From Proteobacteria bacterium UBA1847 (lineage in GTDB: Bacteria; Pseudomonadota; Gammaproteobacteria; Steroidobacterales; Woeseiaceae), in contig DDIP01000025.1 of the NCBI GenBank assembly GCA_002338605.1, positions 5,421 to 15,416 on the forward strand: DNA of 9,996 nt, given 5' to 3'. Numbering within the stretch: position 1 is the stretch's first letter; each line of letters begins with the position of its first letter. This document shows, piece after piece, positions 1 through 5,568 of the stretch. A program made the translations under genes and the position numbers. The notes under the pieces were generated by a model that was not told the origin of the DNA, made no database searches, and saw nothing but the letters and a program-made list of their open reading frames with translations.

Positions 1-2
1 GA

Positions 3-314
3 CGCGGCAGGGCCCGGAGGGCGCCAACGACGCTCACCGACGGGTGGGGCCGCGTACGGGATGTTGCGAAATATCCGCAGGCCGTTACCTTCAGTGCCCC
101 GCAACAAACCGGACTCGACGTGAACCTCGAGTGTTGTCGACGCCGATCGACTCTGATCCGCTGGTTCACAGCCCGAAATTGTCAAGAAAAAAGCCAGGTT
201 GCTGGCGAAAAGCAACAATTTCAAATTCATTATTGGGCGACTCCCGGAATTCCAGTGACGATTTCGCAACTGTTTCTCGGTGTTCTTGGTTGCGCTAATG
301 ACATAAACATATAA
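3..314 (+). pseudogene. Possible C-terminal remnant of an unidentified protein (weak)
   Basis: The frame is open from the window edge to a TAA at 312-314. Its first part, roughly bases 30-128, reads like folded protein (DGWGRVRDVAKYPQAV, then a beta-rich stretch with SAPQQTGLDVNLE). After about base 130 it becomes rich in Cys and Arg and no longer looks like selected protein. The simplest reading is the 3' end of a gene entering from the left, with a disrupted or shifted end. I do not recognise the family. It could also be chance, because the visible part is short. Confidence 0.22.
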
Positions 315-320
315 TAATCA
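296..320 (+). promoter_or_regulatory. AT-rich element sharing 11-mers with other DUF1838 upstream sites
   Basis: TAATGACATAA (296-306) recurs exactly at 4538-4548. CATATAATAAT (308-318) recurs exactly, on the opposite strand, at 4042-4052 upstream of the third DUF1838 gene. It stands out as AT-rich against its surroundings and could serve as a promoter or operator. It lies about 260 bases upstream of the gene at 579, far for a simple operator. The shared function is inference. Confidence 0.3.
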
Positions 321-578
321 TCTTAACGCTGTCGAGTTCTGTGAAGTTCAGGGTCTTCGAGGAGATTCCGGCGCTTTCTCGATCCATAAGATGCGTGCGG
401 AACGGTCGGCATCCTGCACTTCAGATAGCGGCGGATGCACCAGCGTACGCATACCTACAAATACAACAAGATATTGTCTAAACAAACAAAAAGGGATTGT
501 GGATAAACGCCAGAAGTTTGTCCTGATCTCATGAAGCTAAGATGCCATTCCGATTCACATTCATTAACGAGGGCTGCC
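315..578. other. Intergenic leader upstream of the first DUF1838 gene
   Basis: No convincing gene is visible on either strand; a 74-codon minus-strand frame here runs into the start of the plus-strand gene and is a shadow. The stretch holds an AT-rich element at its left edge (308-318 and flanks), a small inverted repeat AGATATTGTCT at 469-479, and an A-rich run at 480-495. The ribosome binding site GAGGG lies at 569-573. It is probably the regulatory leader of the gene at 579. Confidence 0.5.
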
Positions 579-1409
579 ATGCGATTTATTGTTTCACTCC
601 TGCTGATAGTCTGTGTCGCTGCTTGCGCCGCAGCCGGTCCGGTAACTGATGAAACGGATGCCAGGCTCAAAGCACCCAAAGAACTGAGGGACTGGGTCGA
701 CGCTCGGGCAGGTACTGGTGATCCCGTCCACTGGATTGCCGATGGCGGCGTATACGCCTATCCGTCTGGTGAGAAGCTGTTTGGCATGGTTGGTTTCGAC
801 AGTTCAACTGTTATCTGGCCGGAAAAAACCGGCGATGATGTCTTGCACCTTACTCGCAAAACATTTGCCTACACGGATCCGATTACCGGAGAAATTCTCA
901 CGGAGTACGATGGCAATCCAGTCGAGCCAATCGCGTATCCCTATCAGCTAATTACGTATCGAATGCGCGATGGAAAACTATACGGCGATGTCGAACAGGG
1001 CGTCGGAGAGCGAATTCAAAAAATTAAATCCGTGGAAGGTATGCGTGTTGGGACACTCGGTGAAGATACGATGACCGTAACAGCCTCGGTATTTCTGGAC
1101 TTTCCATCGCCGAACGGGCATCAGTACCAAGCTTGGGAAAACTACGACTTCTTCATTCACACTGGCAGCGACATCGATGAGCCTCACCAGATGAGTTGGC
1201 AGCGCTACGGTGGGTTGCCGCCCTGGGCTGGGTCGGGCAAGGCCATCTACCACCTGCGTTCCTGGCGAGTAGAGGGGGAGGATGAGTTTCCGCCTAAACT
1301 GCTTGAATGGGCAAAAGCGGAAAAACCAATGTGGCTAAAGCCGCCCGCCAACCTGGACGAAATTCGGGCACTGCAACAAGGCGCCGCCGCTGAAGCTTGG
1401 GCGCAATAA
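579..1409 (+). CDS. DUF1838 family protein, predicted lipoprotein
   Basis: A 276-residue exported protein of the DUF1838 family, whose function is not established. I start it at ATG 579, not the in-frame ATG at 531: GAGGG lies five bases upstream, and the N-terminus becomes a clean signal peptide (MRFIVSLLLIVCVAAC) with lipobox VAAC and the lipidated Cys at residue 16. An outer-membrane or periplasm-facing lipoprotein is therefore likely. The family signature appears at about residues 96-116 as DPITGEILTEYDGNPVEP, the counterpart of DPxTGE...NPxxGE in the two paralogues nearby. A later segment, W-Q-R-Y-G-G-L-P-P-W (207-216), matches their W...WxPW block. The C-terminal tail is divergent: the NETxW/KK signature is replaced by an Ala/Gln-rich end. 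It converges with the gene at 1471-2382. It is the most diverged of the three. Confidence 0.82.
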   Translation: MRFIVSLLLIVCVAACAAAGPVTDETDARLKAPKELRDWVDARAGTGDPVHWIADGGVYAYPSGEKLFGMVGFDSSTVIWPEKTGDDVLHLTRKTFAYTDPITGEILTEYDGNPVEPIAYPYQLITYRMRDGKLYGDVEQGVGERIQKIKSVEGMRVGTLGEDTMTVTASVFLDFPSPNGHQYQAWENYDFFIHTGSDIDEPHQMSWQRYGGLPPWAGSGKAIYHLRSWRVEGEDEFPPKLLEWAKAEKPMWLKPPANLDEIRALQQGAAAEAWAQ

Positions 1410-1427
1410 CACGAGCGTCAAATTGGG

Positions 1428-1450
1428 AACCGAGGCGGGCAATCGGTTTT
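1428..1450 (+). terminator. Possible hairpin terminator between convergent DUF1838 genes
   Basis: AACCGA (1428-1433) pairs with TCGGTT (1443-1448) around a nine-base loop and is followed by TT then G. It lies in the 61-base gap between two convergent stops, where a terminator is expected. The stem is short and the T-run weak, so this is tentative. Confidence 0.3.
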
Positions 1451-1470
1451 GTAAAGTGCCCTGATGGACA

Positions 1471-2382
1471 TCAATCAAACTCTCGCTTCGCTGGCGCGGG
1501 ATTACGCTCGTCTATAAAGCCAAGCCAGGTGCTGCGGCTTCCCTCCCAAGGAAATTCCTTATCGAAGTAGTCGGGTTCAACACTCCGGGCATAATTGCGA
1601 ATCCTCGCTGGCGCCTCCGCAATATCCAGTAGTTTTCGCCCTGTGCCGCGCCACATAACATGGCCAGGAGCACTACCCATTAGCAGCCATGGCTCCCACG
1701 AGTTGATCGAGGACCAAAACAGCGTGTATGGCACAGACGTGCGATTTTTGTCCAAAAGTTCACAAGTATTCGTTACATACGTGATCGTTGAGCCCAAATG
1801 AAACGTATCGCCCGCTGACTCCCGGGGCCACTTTGCCGGACCGATTGGATTCGGCACGCTGGCGACGAATGACTCGTCCATCCATACCTGGTTGCCAGAC
1901 TCAACCCAATGAGGATTGATGGGTGTGGTGACCTTCCCGGTTTGAACGCCTGCCTCGGAATAACGCCGCGGGCTTAGGCCATACATGAAGTGATAGGGGC
2001 GGACCGTCTCACCGCTGAATGGGTTGACGAACTCGTCAATAGCTTCCCCAGTGTTTGGGTCACCAAAAAAACCGATGTCAAAACTCCGCTGCGTGAACAC
2101 CTGGTCACCTTCGGCTCTCCAGACGTTCTTGGCCAAGCCCTCAATACTAACCAGCTGAATGGGTGTCTTGTCAGGTACGACACCCCAAAGGTGGCCGGAG
2201 AACCAGGTGTAGACGGTCCGCGACTCGAGATCGCCCAACAGCTTCACATAGGCTTGTAGCGTTTCACTTCGGGTCAGGGCTGAGATTGTGTTGCCCGCAG
2301 CCGGCGCAGCGTTTGTCGTGGTCGCCAAGAATGGAAGTCCTGCGGCAGCACCGAGAATGGTTCTGCGATTCAGTATTGTCAT
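1471..2382 (-). CDS. DUF1838 family protein with twin-arginine signal
   Basis: A 303-residue DUF1838 protein. The N-terminus MTILNRRTILGAAAGLPFLA has a paired Arg (6-7) before a hydrophobic stretch and an Ala-rich cleavage region near residues 25-30, so Tat export in folded form is likely. Family blocks are clear: GDPNTGE at 107-113, NPFSGETVRPYH at 120-131, a W-S-S-I-N-S-W-E-P-W-L-L-M block at 223-235, GRKLL at 248-252, and the tail EPDY...STWLGFIDERNP at 269-294. The tail lacks the KK dyad found in the third paralogue. Function is unknown. Tat use often, but not always, means a cofactor is inserted before export; no cofactor motif is evident. It is convergent with the gene at 579-1409 and has a palindromic AT-rich site about 50 bases upstream. 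Confidence 0.92.
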   Translation of the reverse strand: MTILNRRTILGAAAGLPFLATTTNAAPAAGNTISALTRSETLQAYVKLLGDLESRTVYTWFSGHLWGVVPDKTPIQLVSIEGLAKNVWRAEGDQVFTQRSFDIGFFGDPNTGEAIDEFVNPFSGETVRPYHFMYGLSPRRYSEAGVQTGKVTTPINPHWVESGNQVWMDESFVASVPNPIGPAKWPRESAGDTFHLGSTITYVTNTCELLDKNRTSVPYTLFWSSINSWEPWLLMGSAPGHVMWRGTGRKLLDIAEAPARIRNYARSVEPDYFDKEFPWEGSRSTWLGFIDERNPAPAKREFD

Positions 2383-2432
2383 GAGTCTGCTCCATTGAGT
2401 GACACAGCTTCGATGTCCGTAATGGCCCTAAG

Positions 2433-2450
2433 AAGATAGTAATATATCTT
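2433..2450. promoter_or_regulatory. Palindromic AT-rich site upstream of the Tat-type DUF1838 gene
   Basis: AAGATA and TATCTT are perfect inverted arms of six bases around GTAATA, 51-68 bases upstream of the minus-strand start at 2382. Size and symmetry suit a dimeric repressor or a promoter core. No regulator gene is visible in the window, so the role is inference. Confidence 0.35.
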
Positions 2451-2557
2451 TATCTCAGATCTAGTCGGCCGTGGCTTGTGCCGACACTAATGATCGGCAA
2501 ACGCGTTACTTGGTCACAATGCACCGGATTTTCTCGGACCAGCTTTATGGGGGGGTG

Positions 2558-2686
2558 ATGAAGAAAGTTAAAAGGATTGGCCGAGTCGCCACATATATTC
2601 CGGCGATACTCAGTGTTTCGCCGGTTTTTGCGCAGGACGATAATGTTTCGACTCGATCATTTCCGCCACAGCTCGACCGCGGATGA
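2558..2686 (+). pseudogene. Signal-peptide stub, 42 codons
   Basis: ATG 2558 follows a G-rich run (2549-2555) that could act as a ribosome binding site. The product begins MKKVKRIGRVATYIPAILSV and has a good Sec cleavage site, PVFA before QDD, near residues 25-26. Only about 17 residues follow the cleavage point before TGA at 2684-2686. A lysine-rich start, hydrophobic core and Ala-x-Ala-like site are unlikely by chance. The missing mature domain suggests the head of a broken exported protein, perhaps an outer-membrane or periplasmic one. A genuine small secreted peptide cannot be excluded. Confidence 0.35.
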
Positions 2687-3018
2687 CATCTCCGATCGAA
2701 ACTGGACGTTCACCGGGGCCGGTATCGCTTCTTCTGTGTAGCGAAAGTCCGCTGCGACGACGAAACCGTCGGGTCGCCGAGCAATTTCGCAGCCTCGTAA
2801 CTTGTGACGGCACCATCAGATTCAACCACAAACGTTGGATTGCTTTACGTTTTTGTCGTCGGTATCCCGGCCGGTGCCGGCAGGATCGGGCCGACAAATT
2901 GCAACAACCCGATCATGCCGTTAATCCGTTCCGCACACTACAACGTGACAAGAAGAGTCTTGTCGCCGGCATTGCCGCAGGCCATGCTGGCTCCTGAAAA
3001 CTCGATTTCGGTATTCAT
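2657..3018 (-). pseudogene. Traces of a decayed minus-strand gene, family unknown
   Basis: Three protein-like segments follow one another in the minus direction but in different frames or broken by stops. The first, 3018-2938, begins MNTEIEFSGASMACGNAGDK and ends at a stop. Around 2850-2763, one frame reads VVESDGAVTSYEAAKLLGDP. From 2763 to the stop at 2657-2659, a shifted frame reads VVAADFRYTEEAIPAPVNV and ends ELWRK. Amino-acid composition is balanced, unlike the Arg/Ser-rich opposite-strand readings. I do not recognise the family. A relic with one or more frameshifts is the best reading; chance remains possible. Confidence 0.22.
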
Positions 3019-3110
3019 CCGACGCTCATGCCGACAACGCCTTATACCTTTGCACGAACAATTCATGTCGCGCACGACCAAGATCCTGCACTTCACAATG
3101 CTACCCATAA

Positions 3111-4004
3111 CTAGTCGCGGTTCGGAGCGATGCGTTCGCCATCTCGAACTTTCTTGTAATACGACCAGCTCGTTTCGTTGCGGCGAGGATCATCAGATGG
3201 CGGCGGCGCGACGTAGTCGGGATAGCGTTTCGCGATTTCTGTCTTAATCGTGTCGGATAGATCATCCCAGGAATCGAGTTTGCGCCCCGCGGTGTGCATG
3301 TAAATAACGCCTTCCCGGCCATCCATCATCATCCATGGAAGCCAATCGGACAATCTAGCCCAGCCAACCTGAACTTTGGCCGTATTGGTGTCGGTGCTAA
3401 ACAGTGAGTCAGTATCGCCCATGAAATTAAACATCTCAGTGGCGTGATACGTGCCACCGATCTCTTTTTGATACTCGCCTGCCAACGGGTTGGGATACCA
3501 CAGCGGCACTTCTGTCGTGCTCCACCAGCGGTCGCCAAGAATGTCGCCTTCGAAGGTAGACGGATTGCCATCCCGACCAACTTTGTAGGCGGTAAAATTA
3601 ACCGGATCATTGGCGACGTGTAGAACATCAACAGTTTCGCCAGTCCAGGGGTTTTCCCAGGTGGACAAGACCTCGTCGGTCGTCGGGTCTTTGTAGAACA
3701 GGAGTTCACGCGAGACGAGCTTGTATCCATCGCCCTTGTCCGGATCGCTGATCGAGGCGCAGGACCGAATATTCATGCCTTCAACCTTGAACAACAATTT
3801 GTCGGGTTCGCCCTGTCGGCGTGAGTAGGCACGGCCATGCCACCAAAAAGTAACGGGCTCGGCGTCGATCACTGAACAACCGATCTTACGGCCAATGATC
3901 AACGCATCATCAGGATCATTTGGATCCAGCTGCCCTGCGATTGCACTGCCGCTGGTGGCAATCAGTGAAAAGAGTGTCAAATGCAAAGCCAATTGCGTAG
4001 TCAT
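3111..4004 (-). CDS. DUF1838 family protein, Sec-exported
   Basis: The clearest DUF1838 member here, 297 residues, about the usual length. Residues 1-24 form a Sec signal peptide ending S-A-I-A-G, so the mature protein is probably periplasmic. Family landmarks in order: VTFWWHGRAYSRRQGEPDKLLFKVEG-type opening (51-76), KDPTTDEVL then NPWTGETVDVLH (105-129), a long middle with PLWYPNPLAGEY (167-178), WARLSDWLPWMMMDG (215-229), GRKL (240-243), and the tail YPDYVAPPPSDDPRRNETSW followed by SYYKKV (261-286). The many invariant Trp, Tyr and Pro residues suggest a compact beta-rich fold. No known catalytic motif is evident, and biochemical function is unknown. The gene has its own leader with an AT-rich palindrome about 35-50 bases upstream, so it is probably transcribed alone. 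Confidence 0.94.
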   Translation of the reverse strand: MTTQLALHLTLFSLIATSGSAIAGQLDPNDPDDALIIGRKIGCSVIDAEPVTFWWHGRAYSRRQGEPDKLLFKVEGMNIRSCASISDPDKGDGYKLVSRELLFYKDPTTDEVLSTWENPWTGETVDVLHVANDPVNFTAYKVGRDGNPSTFEGDILGDRWWSTTEVPLWYPNPLAGEYQKEIGGTYHATEMFNFMGDTDSLFSTDTNTAKVQVGWARLSDWLPWMMMDGREGVIYMHTAGRKLDSWDDLSDTIKTEIAKRYPDYVAPPPSDDPRRNETSWSYYKKVRDGERIAPNRD

Positions 4005-4037
4005 TGTGGTGTCTCCCTTAGCAGAATGACGAATAGA

Positions 4038-4052
4038 ATATATTATTATATG
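4038..4052. promoter_or_regulatory. AT-rich palindrome between DUF1838 and CpcT-like genes
   Basis: ATATA-TTAT-TATAT (4038-4051) is an inverted repeat, and ATTATTATATG (4042-4052) is the exact reverse complement of 308-318. Just beyond it, read on the minus strand, GCATAATGAGCTAAT closely matches GCATAATGAGTTAAT at 4527-4541. It lies 34-48 bases upstream of the minus-strand start at 4004 and about 80 bases before the plus-strand gene at 4131, so it could serve either promoter. Operator function is inference. Confidence 0.38.
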
Positions 4053-4130
4053 ATTAGCTCATTATGCGCCAAGTCGCTCGTTCTGACCAGCGTGGATGAC
4101 AACGAAACAAGGCCGCCAGGGAAATCCAAT

Positions 4131-4415
4131 ATGCGTAGGAATACGAATTTACTGCCCGTTCTGGCGACGAAGTGCGGTTCATTTGCCGCTCTTGCAGATC
4201 CGGCCGCCGTGTTGGACCGGGACATGCGGAGTTTCCTCGAGTGGTTCCCGGGCGTTTATGACAACCAGGAACAGGTGTACTTCGAAAACGAACTCGACGT
4301 GCCCGAAGACGAGCGTCACGAGAGAATCCACCATACATTCGCGCCTGTCGAACTACCGGAATTCGGCGAAAATATCTTCTACGTGCAGCGGTATCTGGAT
4401 GATGATCCAGGCTAA
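4131..4415 (+). pseudogene. Truncated CpcT/CpeT-family (chromophore lyase-like) protein
   Basis: A 94-residue product from ATG 4131. MRRNTNLLPVLATKCGSFAA followed by LADP looks like a weak or damaged signal peptide. The rest matches the start of the CpcT/CpeT family as found in non-cyanobacterial proteobacteria: DRDMRSFLEWFPGVYDNQEQ, then VPEDERHERIHHTFAPVELP, then FYVQRYLDDDP. Family members normally run to about 200 residues, continuing after DDP with a segment of the type ANIYRQR. Here a stop (TAA 4413-4415) follows DDPG. A one-base shift restores Ala-Asn, and a further shift gives Tyr-Trp-Gln, so the gene appears frameshifted and decaying, not naturally short. CpcT/CpeT enzymes attach bilins to phycobiliproteins in cyanobacteria; their role in proteobacteria without phycobilisomes is unclear. 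Family call fairly sure, pseudogene call likely. Confidence 0.68.
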
Positions 4416-4526
4416 TTCCATACTGGCAGTCGCGATCGTCATATGGATAGTCATCAGCAAGTGAACACCGAAATGCATCCTGCCGACTATTTCACGCTCC
4501 GGCGACGTTGCAGGTCCTGCGACCTT

Positions 4527-4548
4527 GCATAATGAGTTAATGACATAA
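4527..4548 (+). promoter_or_regulatory. Repeat of the DUF1838 upstream element
   Basis: GCATAATGAGTTAATGACATAA combines GCATAATGAGxTAAT, found on the minus strand next to 4038-4074, with TAATGACATAA, found at 296-306. It sits upstream of the DUF1838-tail ORF at 4865, though 317 bases away. Common origin or common regulation is inference. Confidence 0.3.
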
Positions 4549-4720
4549 GGTTAGAGTTTTACAAAACAGGGTGTTCGTCTTTGTTCCGCGAGTCAACGAG
4601 GCTCTCATTCGAACTCTGGGTGGATGGCCACCCGGCAGCGAATTGGCGACGCACCCGTGAACTTGCAGGCCGCTGCGGGCCATTCCTGCCGAGGTCGGCA
4701 AAATCGCGTTTAGACAGCAC

Positions 4721-4746
4721 ATAATTATATTATTATGATCATATGG
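4721..4746. promoter_or_regulatory. AT-rich inverted repeat upstream of the DUF1838-tail ORF
   Basis: ATAAT-tatatt-ATTAT (4721-4736) is an inverted repeat, followed at once by the palindrome ATGATCAT (4735-4742). Its reverse strand contains ATAATAATATA, also present exactly in the minus-strand reading of the site at 4038-4052. It lies about 120 bases upstream of the ATG at 4865. Promoter or operator role is inferred from position and similarity. Confidence 0.33.
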
Positions 4747-4864
4747 CCTGACCCGGAGAACCTTAGAACGGCGTGTCTGCACCTCGCCTCGGTCTCACAG
4801 GGGTTGTAACGATCCACACGTCCGGTATTGACGCGAGCATTACCCTCAGCCAAAGGAGCCAATC

Positions 4865-5071
4865 ATGAGGCCTGTTCATATCGTTTCCAAACTTGCCACG
4901 CTCGGTCTTGCCTTGCTGCTTGCCGCGCCGGCGCAGGCGCAAAACCGTATCGACCCCGATTACACCGCGCCACCGCCAGTCGACGACAAGCGCCCGAACG
5001 AAACCACCTGGACGTATCTGAAGAAAATCATCGACGCGCGATCCGGCGAGCAGGAAGTCTCGCGCCATTGA
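4865..5071 (+). CDS. Signal peptide fused to a DUF1838 C-terminal tail, 68 residues
   Basis: A strong ribosome binding site (AAGGAG, 4853-4858, six bases before ATG) precedes a clear Sec signal peptide: MRPVHIVSK, a hydrophobic core, then APAQAQ with cleavage near residue 26. The mature part, DPDYTAPPPVDDKRPNETTW then TYLKKIIDAR, aligns with residues 262-288 of the DUF1838 protein at 3111-4004 (PDYVAPPPSDDPRRNETSW then SYYKKVRDGE). About 235 residues of the normal domain are absent between signal and tail. Either an in-frame deletion left this relic, or the tail works as a small secreted peptide. After the TGA, a neighbouring frame carries on with IDARRNEDHPDWKQYVL into the transposase remnant, suggesting the true end has been shifted or interrupted there. 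Good start signals argue for expression; missing core argues for a deleted gene. Confidence 0.6.
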   Translation: MRPVHIVSKLATLGLALLLAAPAQAQNRIDPDYTAPPPVDDKRPNETTWTYLKKIIDARSGEQEVSRH

Positions 5072-5117
5072 CGCGCGGCGGAATGAGGATCATCCAGACT
5101 GGAAGCAGTATGTGCTC

Positions 5118-5343
5118 ATGTCGGGAAAGCGGTACACGGATGAGTTCAAGGTCGAAGCAGTCAAGCAGGTCATCGAGCGGGGTACACGGTCAACGATGTC
5201 GCAGAGCGAGTCAAAGTTTCTCCGCACTTTCCATACGAGTGGGTTCGGCGAGCGTGCGGCAGCAAGAGTCGCGGGGGGGCGATGGGTTGGACGAGGCTCA
5301 GCGCGAGGTGGCTCAGCTGAAGTCCGAACTGCGTCAACGCGAG
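5118..5343 (+). pseudogene. IS3-family transposase OrfA remnant (HTH)
   Basis: MSGKRYTDEFKVEAVKQVIE is the standard start of an IS3-group OrfA helix-turn-helix protein. After ERG (about 5183) the frame is lost; a neighbouring frame continues with YTVNDVAERVKVSPHFPYEW, the recognition-helix region. A third frame from 5290 gives DEAQREVAQLKSELRQ, the leucine-zipper-like end of OrfA. At least two frameshifts are therefore needed to rebuild the protein. The usual final segment (ERDILKKA type) is absent and the sequence runs straight into OrfB. Confidence 0.8.
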
Positions 5344-5348
5344 TGTGC

Positions 5349-5543
5349 GCGGATCATCGATTGGTGCCGAGCATGAGCCGTCGCGGAAACTGCCGGGACA
5401 TCGCGGTGGCTGGGGCATTCGTCAGCAACCTGAAGAACGAATGGGTTAAGAGGAGAAGTTATCCGAGCCGGGAAGACGCTCGTTCAGCGGCTATCTCGAG
5501 TCTCACGCTAAATCGCCGGTTGTCTCGTGTCCCGAGACCGTGA
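5349..5543 (+). pseudogene. IS3-family transposase OrfB C-terminal remnant
   Basis: In the same frame as the OrfA start, ADHRLVPSMSRRGNCRDIAV followed by AGAFVSNLKNEWVKRRSY matches the last part of the OrfB DDE integrase core. The family normally has GNCxDNAxxExF, with E the last catalytic acid. Here it reads GNCRDIAVAGAF, so that Glu is Gly and the Asn before it is Ile. The closing segment (SREDARSAAI, then NRRLS) corresponds to the usual REEAR...YNRxR end but is degraded. The rest of the catalytic core is missing. Confidence 0.78.
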
Positions 5544-5568
5544 AGCCGCCAGCTTCGAACCCCTGCAT

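Larger units (their letters stand above)
2383..3110. other. 728-base gap with a signal-peptide stub and decayed coding traces
   Basis: No intact gene fills this stretch. It contains a short signal-peptide ORF on the plus strand (2558-2686). It also shows protein-like segments on the minus strand, in changing frames (2657-2850 and 2938-3018), listed separately. Overlapping plus-strand frames of 95-147 codons are Arg- and Ser-rich and look like antisense readings. The picture fits gene decay between two DUF1838 genes. Confidence 0.45.
4416..4864. other. 449-base gap with hairpins and AT-rich elements
   Basis: No supported gene. The first 50 bases probably hold the decayed continuation of the CpcT-like gene. 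Further on are an imperfect hairpin (4509-4529), a perfect six-base stem GGGTGG-ATGG-CCACCC (4618-4633), the palindrome TGCCGAGGTCGGCA (4687-4700), and an AT-rich site (4721-4746). An 81-codon minus-strand frame across 4537-4782 has no recognisable features. The last 100 bases are likely the leader of the ORF at 4865. Confidence 0.45.
5118..5543 (+). mobile_element. Decayed IS3-family insertion sequence remnant
   Basis: The 5' end of an OrfA and the 3' end of an OrfB of an IS3-type element lie within about 430 bases, whereas an intact element is typically 1.2-1.5 kb, so most of OrfB has been lost. Frameshifts break OrfA and the catalytic Glu of OrfB is gone, so it cannot move on its own. I could not identify terminal inverted repeats or target-site duplications with confidence. 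It lies exactly between the decayed AT-richer left region and the intact GC-richer right region. Confidence 0.8.

Noticed and set aside
531..578. Upstream ATG at 531 as the start of the first DUF1838 gene
   Set aside because: The extra 16 residues (MKLRCHSDSHSL...) would bury the signal peptide; ATG 579 has GAGGG at good spacing and gives a standard lipoprotein signal.
455..679. 74-codon minus-strand ORF with an Ala-rich start
   Set aside because: It lies antisense to the leader and signal peptide of the DUF1838 gene at 579; the composition is a mirror of that coding sequence.
2804..3247. 147-codon plus-strand ORF
   Set aside because: Its second half overlaps the coding end of the DUF1838 gene at 3111-4004 on the other strand, and the first half has no family features or ribosome binding site.
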